Assembly (NCBI RefSeq): GCF_001949145.1
Contig: NW_019091383.1
Span: 1,086,149-1,150,148, forward strand
Length of the DNA: 64,000 bases
Direction: 5' to 3'
Origin: Acanthaster planci
Taxonomy: Eukaryota; Echinodermata; Asteroidea; Valvatida; Acanthasteridae
Both the position numbers and the translations under genes were made by a program. Shown here one piece after another: positions 35,737 through 48,600 of this stretch. The first letter of the stretch is position 1. Every line of letters starts with the position of its first letter. The notes beneath the pieces are model-generated. The model had not been told where the DNA came from. It did no database searches and saw nothing but the letters and a program-made list of their open reading frames with translations.

Positions 35737-38700
35737 TCATGTGTTTGTCAGCCCAGTCATGTGCAAACTGACTCGCCACAGTTTCCTGGAGAGTTTATCA
35801 TCTCGAGCCATTGATGCCACTTTCTGAACCCGGCACCCTTTGAAATATTTCCCAGAGTGCTTCTCTAGGTCCTGGGCGACTGCACAGTGGATTGTAGTCT
35901 GAGCGCCCTCTGCCGTCGTCTTCAGGAAGAGGAAAGAGATGATGGGCGCAATGGCACGCAGCCACCAAGCCCAGTTGCGCTTGATATCCGTGTCGATGGA
36001 ACCTAAGCGGAAGCGGGAAAAATGAAAGAAAACGGGACTCATCAGTAATATCATAGGACCCACAAACCCTATCCAAACCGTAAAAGAGGAACAAAACGAT
36101 ACTACCATAATGGAAACAGATAGCAAAAGGGCTTCAGCTACTTTTAATCATCAAGGAAAAAATGAATCGATACTCGATAAAAACAAGTTCGTCAAAGATG
36201 GTTGTACCAAACTAAACATACGGAGTCGTTTTGCTCTCGAAAAAAAGGATGTCACGTCTTTTCCCTTCTTTTCTTGTGTTGGCTGTGCCCACTGAGCTTA
36301 ATCTTCACAGTTTGAGTGCTGCTAAAGGAATCGGGAAAACGCGCGCACTGTGTGATTTGGTGACATATCGGCCGATAATCTCGAAACCTACCAGGGTGCA
36401 GAGCAAAAGCAGATACATCAGTGCCCTCCATGGTCTTGGCAAGTTCATGGGTGAACAGCAGGTTGGCAAGCTTGCTCCTAGCGTACAACTTGACCCTCCC
36501 TTCGTTCGCACCCAGCTCCTCCCCGTCCAGGAACCCCAGGCGACCCAGCTGGTAGGCATCGGAGGACACGGTGATGACACGGCTCGGGGAACTACTTTTC
36601 AGCTTGGCCAGCAGCAGGTTGGTGAGTAGGAAGTGGCCCAGATGGTTCACACCGAAGCTGAGTTCGTATCCCTCCGCTGTTTTGGTGCTGCCGTCATTTA
36701 TCACGCCTTTTAACAAAGCAAAGGACCGCTTGAAGGATTCACACAGAGTTGGTTTTATTTGGTTACTTTGGTACCTTTGTCTAAAAAAGACTTTATGCTT
36801 TATGTTATTGTAGTGATTTCTGAAAAAAAATTGGTGGCTGTTGCATGCTCTTCAAGGAAAGCAAGTGGTGGGATTGATTATTTTAGAAAGAGAACGACTG
36901 TTGCAGTGTTGGAGAATATTAGAGAATGGCTGGCTGAATGTTCTTACCCGCGTTGTTGATAAGAATATCCAGCCTATCCTCCCTGTTGCAAAACTCCTGG
37001 GCGAACTCCTTCACTGATTCCAAGCTAGCCAGATCCAGACGCATGAAATGCACGTGGCTGTTGCCCGTCGTCTCCCGGATTTCCCGCTCAGCTATTAACC
37101 CTCTGGTTTCGGATCGGCAAGCCAGAATAATACGAGCCCCGCGATGGGCCAGGTCAATAGCTGTTTCCTTCCCGATTCCTGTGTTGGCACCTGCAATTAT
37201 ATACACGTACATGCATATGCAAATTATGCAAGGGTGACAGAAAACAAAATGGATCAGAAGGGCTCGACACCAGCTTAAACACATAGGCCTAGGCCTATTG
37301 TGTAATTCGGGGTTCTGTGGGACCATTTGGTTACCGTTTTTGAACTCTAAACTTCGACTTCTTTCGTGGTTTTGCCTGTTTTTCATACCCTCTCGCCTTC
37401 ATTTGAAGTTTCAAGCTCAATAAAAAGTCACATTTTGCAACAGCGACACAGCAAAAGTACTTCGTTATTAAACTTCGAACATCATGATTGCAAGCAGTTT
37501 GAAAGTCAGAGATGAAGCCCAACACGGCAACGAAGCCAAGGTGCTTAGACACAGAAGATGCTAGCACATTCGCAAAACATTAAAGTATTGGTGCACGGTA
37601 AGCTGAATCAAGTTATTTATTTAGCAGACAAGGAAAGACGTCTGCTGGTTTCCTTTACTCTAAAAACACCAGGGTCAGACTGACCCGGAATCTGAGTCCC
37701 ATGGGGCGTGACCCTTTTCCGGGTTGAAATTAACCTACTTTTTGACCAAAGGGTCAAATATTACCCAAAGCAGGTCATTTTAACCTGGAAAAGGATCAGG
37801 CCCCATGGGACCCAGATTCTGAGTCAGTCTGACCCTAGTGTTTTTAGAGTGAATTCCACCTCAAGCTTCCGGGACTAAAATAATTTTAAATTCTTTATTT
37901 TGTGCATCATAAAACACACTTAGACTAGAAAGGAGTATCCACGACGATTTCAGAGGGTTTCCTGGAGAAAATAAGGGGGAGAAACTTGGACGGTCCAAGG
38001 GAGAATGGCCGTGGTTAAGTTTGTTCCCCTGTTCATTTTTAATGAGCTGCAAATGCTTTATGCAGCTATGACCATTTATGCGCATGCGTGAATAATTATG
38101 CAAGTCCATTGTCTGGGGACTAACATGGTTGAAACTTGCACAGAATAAAGAATACTGGCTTTAAGGAACGCCTAATTAACTTGCCGTTGCGCAGAACTAT
38201 ACGAAATCATGAGCAATTTACATTTCAATCAGTTGATTTTATTGAAAGGTATGATGCAGAGCGACTGTCTGATGGATTCACGAATACTGGCTCGATTAAT
38301 CTACTTAAACGAGTTTCCAAACATAGGAGTCGCCAAACTCTAACAAGCACATTAACACAGTGCGATATTTCCCAATCTCCTGTAAAGGTTTCCTTAAGTC
38401 TGCTTGTCCGAACTTGTTACAATGAAGAATGCGCAACTATGGAAACCGACCGAGCTGTAAAGCCAACAAAATCCACTCCCAAGCGGGTGTGTACCGGTTT
38501 CCATTCCGTCCCCAAATTTTTGGAGGCAATAAAACGGGTGTCGCCTTGCCAATGCCTCAGGCTTCTCCGCACTTTTCCTTCAAGTTCAACAAAGTGCAAG
38601 GTTGTGCTCCCCCATTGGTACTTTACACAAACTCCGGGCCTCGAGAGAAAAACAACAGCGGACAATGTTATTTCAGGAGCTGTAAACTGTAAGGGGAGAC

Positions 38701-41700
38701 ACTTGAGAGCGTACAATAATAGGGCTTTACAGCTTGGATAAATACTTCTTAAAACTCCCTCCAGAAGGTAACGGAGAACTCATTTTAGGGGCCAGTGTTT
38801 TCGATTCATAAATGATATATGATACTCGCTTCTTTTTTGACGATAATTTTGGGTGGCGTGGCAGATTTAAAAATCAATAAAATGCAAGCTAGAGGCCTCC
38901 TCGGCCGCCATTCGCGACTCGGGCCGAGGTCCGGGCTTGCTTTTGGCTTTTTCATCGCTCGTTTCTTTGGACAGTTTTTTTTTCCCAAATTACTTTCACA
39001 TCTTTGGTTGGACCGCGAAGTGACACGTATACAATAGTTTTGGTGATCCAAAAAGTGACATGCCCTCCATAGGCCTGGAATTTGTACACACAACACAACT
39101 GTTCGTGTTGCAGCAACTATCGGCGATACGTACATGTACGTTTACCGACAACGTACAGTACACACATGTACATGTATGTATGAGTAGCATCCAAAGTTAA
39201 CAAATACTCGACACGGCGGCGAATCTGGGTCTCCTGATATTCTGATTGAGCAGTAACTAAATGGTATGGGCGCATTGCTCAGGGGCGCAATAGGAAGTCT
39301 CCCCCCGCCAAATTTTGAGCGGGTTTTTAATATAGTAGAGGAGGCCTCGATTTAAGGTCAGAGGCGCAAGTCATAGGCCTACCCCTAGTTATACGTCGTT
39401 ATTTTTCAGTGAGTGAATGCCTCTGAACATTTTCAAATTTGGAGTTCAACATTTTACGACCACAGCGTCGCGCAATATGTGACGGGGGAAATAGCCATTA
39501 CAACTGATGAGAAGGTGTATAAATGAACGCGTTTAAACGTCGAAGTGGATAATTTCGGTGTCTTACTTTAGAGTGAAGACCCACCTTATCCGGGGGAGAG
39601 ATTCCACTAAACATAAAAAGCCAACTCCTTCAATCCAACAGAGTTACATGCATTTCTTTTTGAACGAGTATTTTTCTCACTTGTCTGCTTCCTCAAAATG
39701 ATTCGCTCTTTTGGTCAAAGTAGGTCATAATTTAGGCTTTGACAATATGCAACATTCATGCTCGCGCCCACTTCAAGACACCCTGGGAACACCCAACTTC
39801 GAAGTCTGTTAAATCTCTTCCGCATGGTCTGAGAGTGAAGACGCAGGTGCTACTTGTGGGTTGACAATCTAGACACTTTTACGGAAGAAAAATACACGAG
39901 AGAAACGCCGCCTGGTCTTGCGTTCAGTGATAGTATGTCAAGTCAGAAGTAGGGCGACAACCTTTGAAAATTTGAAGAGAGAAAGGGGAACATATTGGGC
40001 TACATGAGTGTATGGGCTCCGTAGGCAAAGGCTCAGCTCAAAAGAAATCAAATCGTGGGAAAAGACGGGCCACGTACATGTGTACGACCTTAGTGTCAAC
40101 GCGCAATGAACTCCAACGCGCGAACACGTGTGGTGGGACGTGCCCAAATCCGACCCGAAGGAAAATTGGACGTGTAAGGTTCGAATCTCGTGACGACAGA
40201 GACGACTGAAGCAGGTGGACGTTCGGCTTGGTCCTCCTCATCTCAAGGGCATGAGGAACATGGCTGCAATGAACATTTTAAGCTATTAAGCAATTCAGAA
40301 CAGATTTCTGCTGCCCGTCGAGAAGAGCGACATTTCGACATTCCGGCGCCAAATGTAAACGGAAAACATTTCTCAAGTGACGCAAAATTTTCTAGTTCGC
40401 AGAGGAGGTAGGGAAGCTATAAGCGCTCCTCGACCACACAGGGGCTACGGGTGGGGAGGTGATCAGTTCGGCGAGGGCTGAGAGAAATACGTCCTTTTCC
40501 TTCCTCCATGGTCCCAATGATGTTGGGATTTAGTGGATGCGAGTTCATGCAGTGAGACATTTTATCGGGGAGAGCGAACCCACAAGGGCAAAGGAATGCC
40601 AGTAAGTTCTGCCATCCTAGAAAGCCTGTTGGGAACGGATTAGGGTCAGATTCCACTCCCTGTTGTGATAACAAATCTGCTAATCCCTGCCCTGGCGATC
40701 GACCCAAGTGTAGGCCCGCCCGGCAACGAGCGGCTTCACCATCCACGCAAAACACTCTAGGCTAGTCGAGGCCTTGGGGTTGCCTTGAAGGATATTCCCA
40801 AGCTGGATGGATGGCAAAAAGGACCCTACTGCGCAATTTGATCGGGTGTTTGAGGGGTATAGTTCTACAAATGTATCAAGCATGGCAACCAATGTCTATT
40901 CGCCCCGAGTGGGACTAAGAGTGGGCGCAATTTTCTTGGCAACAGAGGCTCCTTTGGTGCGAAATGCACTTCGCTGGTTCACGAACGACCATGAAATGAT
41001 GGGTATAGTGGTCGCGTCGCTATCAACAAAAATGTACTCTCCTCAACCAGCAACATGGCTCATTAAACATGATGCTATAATTTGAAGCACAAAGGTTATA
41101 TTTGTGAAAAGTTATCGAAAGCCAAATTTTAAGGTGGGCACAGTGGGGACCTTTCATAGAGCTGTGCCGCCAATTCTCACGAAACCCGGGCATCGTCTCA
41201 CAGCGGGGACATCGACCAGGTCACAGCTGAAGGGTTTGAGAAGGGCGGGGGGAACAATTCGGAAAAATCACGCACGGGGAGTGCCGGCGCTCGGACGAGG
41301 CCCCCAGGCGCTGTGTGCGGCGAGGACTCCTCTATCGATTACAGGAACATCGGACCGCGCTCGCAGTCACGTAGCACGCAGGGGGAGATCCAAAGTGTTG
41401 TCTCGGTCTTGTGGAAGTCTTTCTAAAAGGTGTCTGAAGCACTTGGCAAGCACGGGCCATTTTCTTTTTTTTTTTCATTTTCAACATGATTGCGTTAGAC
41501 CTACGGTTCCCCTCTTGCCTTCTCGATCCTTATAGTCAGGTCAAGATTTCCTGTTTACGTCTTTTGGGCAACAACAGAAAAAGAATTTCTCAATTTGTGG
41601 CACCGCTGAAGCTTGGATACTATTCAGCTACGCTTAGGCCATTACATCAACAGAAATGATCCTATTTAACCTTTGGCGCTATCACAAGCGTAATGCTGCC

Positions 41701-44700
41701 GAAGAATCGAAATACATCGCTATAGGAATGATTGGCTCAAAACAATGCTTTTCTTACGCAAATATGAAAAATCATTCTTGTTTAAACGTGTTTTACATTT
41801 ATTTTTGGTATCGTCATAGAACAACCCTTCCAGCGAAGATATCACAAGTATTCGGCACTGGGGGCCTGTCTAGGTTTGGAGACCACCATGGTGTAAAATC
41901 GACACAGCAGCGTTTGCAGTCCACTGAACAAGAAGTTCCTAGGACCTGGCTCACGGCGGTTCACGCAGGCCTTTGGTACGACGCAAATTATTCCGAGAAG
42001 AAAAGACAATGTTATACGAAATACACGGTTCTTGGACCAGAGGATCTACGCTAAGCAAAGTAAATCTGGTCAGCAATATAATTTGCCTGTGTCACGCCTG
42101 TACACTGAACGCTATCGTTTCCTCGGTATGATGTGCATGACATCAAAGTAGGACACGTGCACACATCAATAAAGAAAATCCTCTATTAACTACAATTGCC
42201 TTTATCGTCATTGATGTGAAAATAAGACACAACAATATGATCATATTGCACCTTATTATTTATGGTCGATCATGATGTGAAACTTGATCGAACTATTTAT
42301 CAGCATTGTTTACGGGATGTTATCAGCTTCTGTCGCGTTTTAGACAAAAGATCACTGCGACTTGCCCTATTCGAAAGGAACTCGCATAAACAGATTGGAA
42401 CAAGGATAAGAGGGGTATTTTAAAGAACAGATCGTCCTTGGACCGTATGCAAATGGATTGACCATGCTCATTGCTTGCTGTAATCATTCATTTTCATGAT
42501 GCAAAATTTTCCAGCGGTGAAGCAAATAAGAAATCGTTCTGAGGTGCACATCGGGCCTCTCAACTCGCAATAGAGGAATCACTCAGGGACCCAGGACAAA
42601 ACATGAATTCATGGAGCAAAATGCGTATTGGAATTTGGGTACATACCCTGTGAAGGCATTCCTAATTTTATTGTCAATATTTCATAAAGTAGTTTAAACT
42701 ATCATGGCTGTTTGTTCTTCGATCTCACGGTAAAGTGCTCGCACCAAAGTACTCAAGTCCTTACTCATACTCGAGGCAAAGTATTCAAGTCCTTATTCAT
42801 ACTCAAGGCAAAGCACTCAAGTCCTACTGATACTCAAGGTAAAGTACTCAAGACCTTACTCATACTCAAGGCAAAGTCCTGTTCACAGTATCCAAGTCCT
42901 ACTCGTAAACTATAGCGAAGTATTCAAGCCCTAGTCGTACTCTTTCTGGTGACTCCTAACTGACAAAGAACTTTTACTGGCACAGGGCTGAGTGAGGTCA
43001 ACACAAGATCACTACAAACCACACCGTCGAAGTTATTAAATTCCTCTTAACCGTGAGCCGTATTGATAAACAAACGTGATTGCCGATTTCTGTTCTATGT
43101 ATCGCAAATTGCGCTGTTCAAACGTAAACAGGAAAAAGAAGTCCTTCCCCATAACACGGTTGCCCATCACACTTCTTCCACTTCTCATTGAACCACATCG
43201 CGAAATTAATCCCCGCAAATTTAGCTCACATTGCACAAACCGCGAACAGTGCCAGCTTTGTGACGTCACCGCCAGCCGACTGATAATCAAAACCACGGTG
43301 GAATTTTCCTCTCTAATCCCCGAAGTATCCAACCACGTTCCCACTCAGCAGAGGAACAAAGCAGCCCGCAGTTCCTGCGCAACAGAACGTGTAAATCGTG
43401 CCGCGTGTAATCGGCCCGTCCCCCTGGCCTGCGCATGTTTCCGGTGGAGCTGCGGCCACGATCGAAGCAGTGTCGCTTCTCTTCCGCTGTGCTAGAATTT
43501 CGGGTGGGGGATGGGGAATAACACACTCTCAGCGGCAAGAAATATTTACAGAACTTTCGGTCTCCTGGTTTGGAACCTCAATCTGTTTGTTTGAAAGCCA
43601 TCCAATACAATGAGTATCTCTTCCTACCTCCATGATCGTATATAGCCACACATCAAAACAACTGTGATAGACGCACGTTTTAGGCCTATCGTGGTGCCAT
43701 AATTTTTTACAATCACCCATGAAAAACAATTCCTTTCGGGTCGTCTTTATTGTTTAATAATACATTGTATTATTCCCCGTAGAGTGCTTTTGCATCTATC
43801 TTGTAGTGAACGCTTCACACCGATATGGCGCTGGGAGGGTCCTTTCTTTAAGATTGCGGGCGATAGGTCCTGATTTGTGGAAGGAGAAATAACACCACAA
43901 CCGGAAGAGTTAAGTGAAGCCATGGGTCCTTGCTCTATGGTGAAACCGTGGTGAAACCAAGGCCAAGGGGCAACCACTGTCAAATAACAATTGTTATGCT
44001 TGTGGGAGGAGGCAGGGACCCATTAATGACAAATTATAGAGGGCGCGAAATTAACGAGCGAATGATTAGAGAAGTATTGAGAACCGTTTGCGGTTTGCTT
44101 TTTCAGTGTTCACTTTTTACTGTGATTTCTGCCTTGGTTGTTGGTGTGGTTTGTTTACTGTCTCACTATGCAGTGGATCTTTCGCCAAAGTCTCAGTACA
44201 GTTTTATTGGAAAGTGGATTTACCCATTTTGTAGGAAGAGGAATTGAGTGCACTATAACCCACTCTTGTGCGTTTCTAAAGTTTCGGGTTGGAAACCAAA
44301 ATAATAGAGCAATTTATTCAAGGAGAATACTATAATAAATAAAAAAATACGACAAAAGGTCACCAAAACTGAAAATCTGTTCTGCTATTCAACTGTGTTT
44401 TCGTTAGGAATTCAATTTCTTTTTAATTCGTGGACAAACAAAGCCCTCTGTATCACAGCAGAAGTTGAGATGAGGACAAGTGTCAATTGTGACTGAACGC
44501 ACCACCCAATAAATCAAGCCATAAACGACTTAACACCCTCCAAATTATTTCCTAACTACCGACCGATTAGGCCACTAGCACTAATGACTCGCGGTTAAAT
44601 CGTAGAGGCGAACACGGTCGGGGTGAGTCATTGGCACCGGTCGCACGGGCCCGACCGGGGGCTGTCATCGCGCTTTACCCAGGTCCGGCCGTGCCCGTCC

Positions 44701-45390
44701 ATTTTGGCCGGCACAATCGACCCCGACGTTTCCGGGGCTAAACCAGTTTCCACCGGCGGTTGTCTAGCCAGCCGTCGCCGCCCTCGCTCCCGCGGTAGAA
44801 ATCAATGATTTCCCCCAAAGATTAAATTTAATAAGAAGTGTAAATATTGAAAGTGTTGAACCCACAAGAAGTGGTGATACAACATTTTTGTCATCTATAG
44901 CCACTGTTTAAAAATTCCCTGGTGGTTTAACCAGTGGGTGTGTTTTTATGCTGAAGAATGGTGCTTTCTCAGTAAAATATTGAAACCTCAGTAAAGACTT
45001 TCCATATATCCTAAGTCGAATAAAAGTTGACATGCCAAGCAATTTGCAGTGTTCCATTTAATTACTTTGTCAAATAAAGCCTGAAAAATTATGGAACAGT
45101 CTTGTTGTAGGCCTAAGCTATAACGATGTGAGCCAATACCTCATTCAGGTTTTTTTATAGAAAAAAAGAACAATTAATTGAGAAGTCGTAAACATACCTG
45201 TAATGATGACTGTTTTACCATCCAGACGAGTCCTGCACGTACACCTATCAGCCACTTTGACGAAGTAGTAATAAAGGCTCACGCACATTGTCAGCGCCAC
45301 AGACACACAGACCCCCAGAAAGAACCGGTGATACTGAGGCCCGTCCCACAACTTCCACTGACCCAGAGACACACTTGACAAGTCTGACAT
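35737..45390 (-). CDS. RDH: Retinol dehydrogenase 11/12-like short-chain dehydrogenase (4 exons, 338 aa)
   Basis: Exons on the minus strand: 45390-45198, 37190-36948, 36706-36392, 36002-35737 (193, 243, 315 and 266 nt). All are in phase with GT-AG introns, and the total is 1017 nt including the stop. The family reduces retinal and other aldehydes or oxidises retinol with NAD(P), anchored to ER or mitochondrial membranes. Residues about 23-43 form a hydrophobic anchor (FFLGVCVSVALTMCVSLYYY). The Rossmann motif TGANTGIG is at 64-71, ACRS follows the second strand, NNAG is at 143-146, VNHLGHF at about 165-171, VSS with the catalytic Ser at 192-194, YARSK with Tyr220 and Lys224, HPG at 249-251, and GAQTTIHCAV and SGKYF lie near the end. 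All catalytic residues are present, so it should be active. The first intron is 8.0 kb. The start is the first ATG of exon 1, in a good length match to RDH11-14. Confidence 0.94.
37654..37853. mobile_element. Inverted-repeat element, 200 bp, with TTCC flanks
   Basis: The terminal inverted repeats read YTYACTCTAAAAACAC then YAGGGTCAGACTGAC at both ends. Inner complementary blocks include CCCATGGGG-type and AACCT/AGGTT words, so most of the element can fold. TTCC occurs immediately outside both ends (37650-37653 and 37854-37857), consistent with a 4-bp target duplication. It is non-coding. Confidence 0.75.
38136..38741 (+). other. Unassigned 201-codon open reading frame
   Basis: This is the longest open frame in the window outside the receptor exon, on the strand opposite RDH and inside its first intron. 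The predicted product is basic, with many Lys/Arg and scattered Cys. It has no signal peptide, membrane segment or motif I recognise, and another frame of the same DNA is open for 87 codons. Given the base composition and window size, a chance frame of this length is plausible. I do not call it a gene. Confidence 0.15.
40900..41029. repeat. Dispersed repeat pair, member 2
   Basis: Partner of 33050-33179, carrying GGGCGCAATTTTCTTGGCAA and ACTTCGCTGGTTCACGAACG. It lies in RDH intron 1. Confidence 0.6.
42731..42943. repeat. 32-bp tandem repeat, about 6 units
   Basis: The units approximate AAAGTACTCAAGTCCTTACT followed by CATACTCAAGGC. Four clear units lie at 42746-42873, then degraded ones. An internal ACTCAAG/ACTCGAG word resembles the CGAGTC words of the hAT-like elements. 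Confidence 0.75.
44590..44810. other. GC-rich, CpG-rich island in RDH intron 1
   Basis: About 220 bp of strongly GC-rich, CpG-dense sequence (GGTCGCACGGGCCCGACCGG, later CCGTCGCCGCCCTCGCTCCC) between AT-rich flanks. A 61-codon frame on the plus strand is open but uninformative. It might be an alternative promoter or enhancer, or an insertion of foreign or repetitive origin. The sequence does not decide. Confidence 0.4.
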
Positions 45391-45633
45391 CTTTGGTTCT
45401 CCGATGCGTCCGTATCTAACTGTCGACGGGCTTTTTTCCAGTGGTTGTCAAAGATGACGCGGGTTACACAGCAGCCTCTGTTTCTTCACCTTGAAATGAT
45501 GTAACTCCCACCAGGGACAAGTGCTCTGAGATGACTTAACGACTTTCTCACAGGTGTCTCACTGCGAGCTCCCAGTTTACGCGTGAGCCTAGACTGCGGC
45601 ACTGCACAACGGTGTCTTTTTTATCAATGGATG

Positions 45634-45641
45634 TGACGTCA
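45634..45641. promoter_or_regulatory. CRE-type palindrome TGACGTCA upstream of RDH
   Basis: Perfect TGACGTCA 244-251 bp upstream of the RDH start codon, with a second half-site TGACG about 20 bp further (GTGTGACGTTGG). It could bind CREB/ATF factors. The same octamer also occurs in the dispersed repeat family of this window, so it may be repeat-derived. Confidence 0.3.
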
Positions 45642-48600
45642 TGGATGGTGATGTGTGACGTTGGATTCTAAGACGTCTTGATTGGTTCAGAGTGCACAAG
45701 CGATGCCATGATATCAAGCCGCAGTTTGGCAACAGGCCCCCGCATGCGTGCACAGGGCAACATTAATCATATGTCTCACATATCACGCGCGCAATGTTTA
45801 GTGGCACGTACGGTACACAGAATCGGCGGAAAAACAGGTATTTCCCAGCGTTCATGACTAAGTGATTTCTTGGCAGCAACACCGTTAGGCCTGCCATACA
45901 CTGCATTCGTCTATGACCTCAGGCTGTTGCGTCGTCCACGCTAGAGCGGGGCCATCTAACTTCCCACTATTATTACGCCTCACCAAAATGTGAATCATCG
46001 TTTGAAAACATGCGATGACAAAGAGTGAATAAGAGTGTTTTCCCTGGAACAACACACGGAAGTTTTCCGAAAAAGTGGGGGTGTATTTACCTCTCGTTGT
46101 CACGATAGCCATGCACGTTGTTTACCTCAGTAACGACGGAGTGACGAAACTGAAAAGAACAAAGTTTCTGTGATGCAGCAAGCTTGAGATAGGTGTTTTC
46201 TCAGTCGAGTTGTGTATGCCAGGACATAGTTGTGTTCTACTAGTTGAGTAGTTGACTACCCAGTGTTAATGAAAATAATAGTCCTGAAGCATTCATTTTC
46301 TTATAAAGCTCAACAAGACTGGGGTGGAGCTTATCTTTCTGACAGGAGGCGAATAAAAGCCGTAAAGCATGCCGAGAATGAGTCAGACCTGCAGGATCGG
46401 TTGACATTGTCTTCCGAATTTTGCCGAATGCGTTTTTCCTACTTTGCAGAGTAATTTAATTTGAGGGCTGTAGATGAAATTTCAACCATCAGTTTCTATT
46501 TCTGGCATTGAAAGACATCACGGTACATGTATGCGACTGTGGTCAGGACGGATACAGATGGGGGTTACACCCCCACCCCACCCGCACGGAAATCCGGTAC
46601 TATGATATATTCATGAAAACATGAACATCTATAACGGATTCTACTATCCATTTTCCTTCCATGTCCTTGTCGGATTTACGGTGTAAAAGACTTCAATCCA
46701 AGCCTCGATTCTGCCGTCAATTTCCGGATTTGCTCTGAACAATATACCAGTATCATATGCGCCGCCTTAACACCACGAACAAACGCAGTGTAATCCCCCT
46801 AGCACAATGGACAAAGTCAACCGAAGCGAACGCTGAAAACGTAGCAGGCGGCATCACCTCCTCACCCAGAGTTGAGGATGAAGAGGGAAAAACACCTCGA
46901 TAATCCTCTTTTACTTGGCCGTACAAAAGAAGTAACGCGGAATCAAAGATGCGGCCGGCAATAGCTGCCAGACACAAAGCAGTAAGCTGGCAGATTTATG
47001 GTCTGAAGTTCCTAAAGTCAAATCCAGCTGGGATTGCTGGAAGCCGCAGCTTGGAAGGGATCATCTATACTTGCAGTACAAAGTCTTGGAATGACCTAAT
47101 CCGTAAAGCAAGGCTGGTAGGGTAACAAACGTTTAATCTACATGGGCAGGGGGTTCATTTACTGGCGAAGATCCGCACTGAACAGAGTTTATTTTCCCGG
47201 CCTTTTAATTCTAAGCCCAGGGGGCCTCGATAGAGCGGTTGGGTTCTCCATTTCCTGAGTCATGAATATGAAATTCATTGTAGGCCAAACCTAAACTTGG
47301 ATATAGGACACGAAGTTCAACTTGAAAATATAGTCACATTTCGTTTGCCATAAAAGAATCATTATCTGCCAAAACTTTCGTTTTTAATCTTCAAAGTAAT
47401 GTATATTAAGAGTAACATTTAAGTAGGCCAATATTGAATTGAGTTAGATAAAATATGCAGATTTTATATAATGCAGCGTCTGTCGTGAAAAACATGAATT
47501 CTTACTAAACAGTAAAAGACAATCGACTTTGTTTTGCCAGGAAATAATCGGGAGAAATGAGAAATATGAACAGTACAAAATATGTCATATTGGAGAAAAG
47601 CTGCCAGGTCGTTTGTGTTTGAGACAGGTGGTAAACGTCACTCGCGAAAATTTCATAACAGATTTTAATCAATAAAATGGAAATCGAACTGCATGTACAA
47701 GACAATGAGCAGTTACCAGACATACACCCCACGAAATTACCACAGGCGGAATGCGCATGTGACGGGCCAGACTGCGACAAGGAGTCGGTGTTTTCGTTGC
47801 CTCAACCCCTGTGGACCCAAACTCAGGCGCCAGTGCGGAGATCTCTCGGCCTTGGCGTCGGCAACCTCTATGAGGGTGCCGCCAGCTTAAGCGGCCCGTG
47901 CTGGGGTGCAAAAACGCAAATTGTTTACCCTTGTAGCTTATTTAGGAGGGCGATGATAGACAGGTGGAATGATATTTTGTAACGAGCAGGGTGGTGTTTG
48001 TTTTTTTCTTGCGGGAAAAAATGGTTCCCTGCACTGTTCGTGCAGCGTCGTTTTCTAACGCTTTGAGTGAAGAATTTACGTGCGTCCACCAAACGTAAAT
48101 GTCATTCCAACTATGACTGTTTCTTATCTCCAATTCTCTAATAAGGGATCCTGCTTTTTTTTTCCTGCTTTTTTTACTACTTTTGTTTCGATTAGAACTG
48201 GTGGAAGTTGTGTCTTATTTAGTGAGAATGCTTAACTGAACTGAAAGCAGGACGGAGTACATAGGAACATGAAATATCCATAGCCCTAGTTTAACAACAG
48301 CCTATGGGGAGGTAGAACGTTTTCCCGAGTAATTTTCAAGAACATGATCTATGGTCTAACGTTTATATAATACGAATTATGTGAGAAGCACTTACAATTC
48401 TTCAAAACGTAAATGAGACTAAAAATTTGTGCTTGTGCATTTAGATTGTTCAGCCTGGGCTTAGCCTATTCCATCACAATCTTGGCCAGTATCTGTATCA
48501 GCCTACATCGTGCCATTACCTCAGGCATTTTCTTTCAGTTTCGTGGTAAAGAGTGCACGGTAGTTTCCCAGCTAAAAACATGTCACCAAAGCAGTTTTGC

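Larger units (their letters stand above)
37191..45197 (-). other. RDH intron 1 (8.0 kb)
   Basis: It begins GTATGT (minus) and ends in TTGCAG. Contents are an inverted-repeat element (37654-37853), an unassigned 201-codon open frame (38136-38741), a dispersed repeat (40900-41029), a 32-bp tandem repeat (42731-42943) and a GC-rich island (about 44590-44810). No additional RDH exon is needed, because the flanking exons join in frame within GGT-GCC. Confidence 0.8.

Noticed and set aside
40170-40195. GGTTCGAATCT, a tRNA T-loop-like motif
   Set aside because: No matching A box or cloverleaf upstream.
44520-44600. Translated NYRPIRPLAL, resembling the NYRPIS motif of LINE reverse transcriptases
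   Set aside because: The frame stops shortly after and the neighbouring translation shows no further polymerase motifs. Likely chance.
47669-47982. Opposing frames of 80-101 codons
   Set aside because: Mutually overlapping, with no domain or splice support.
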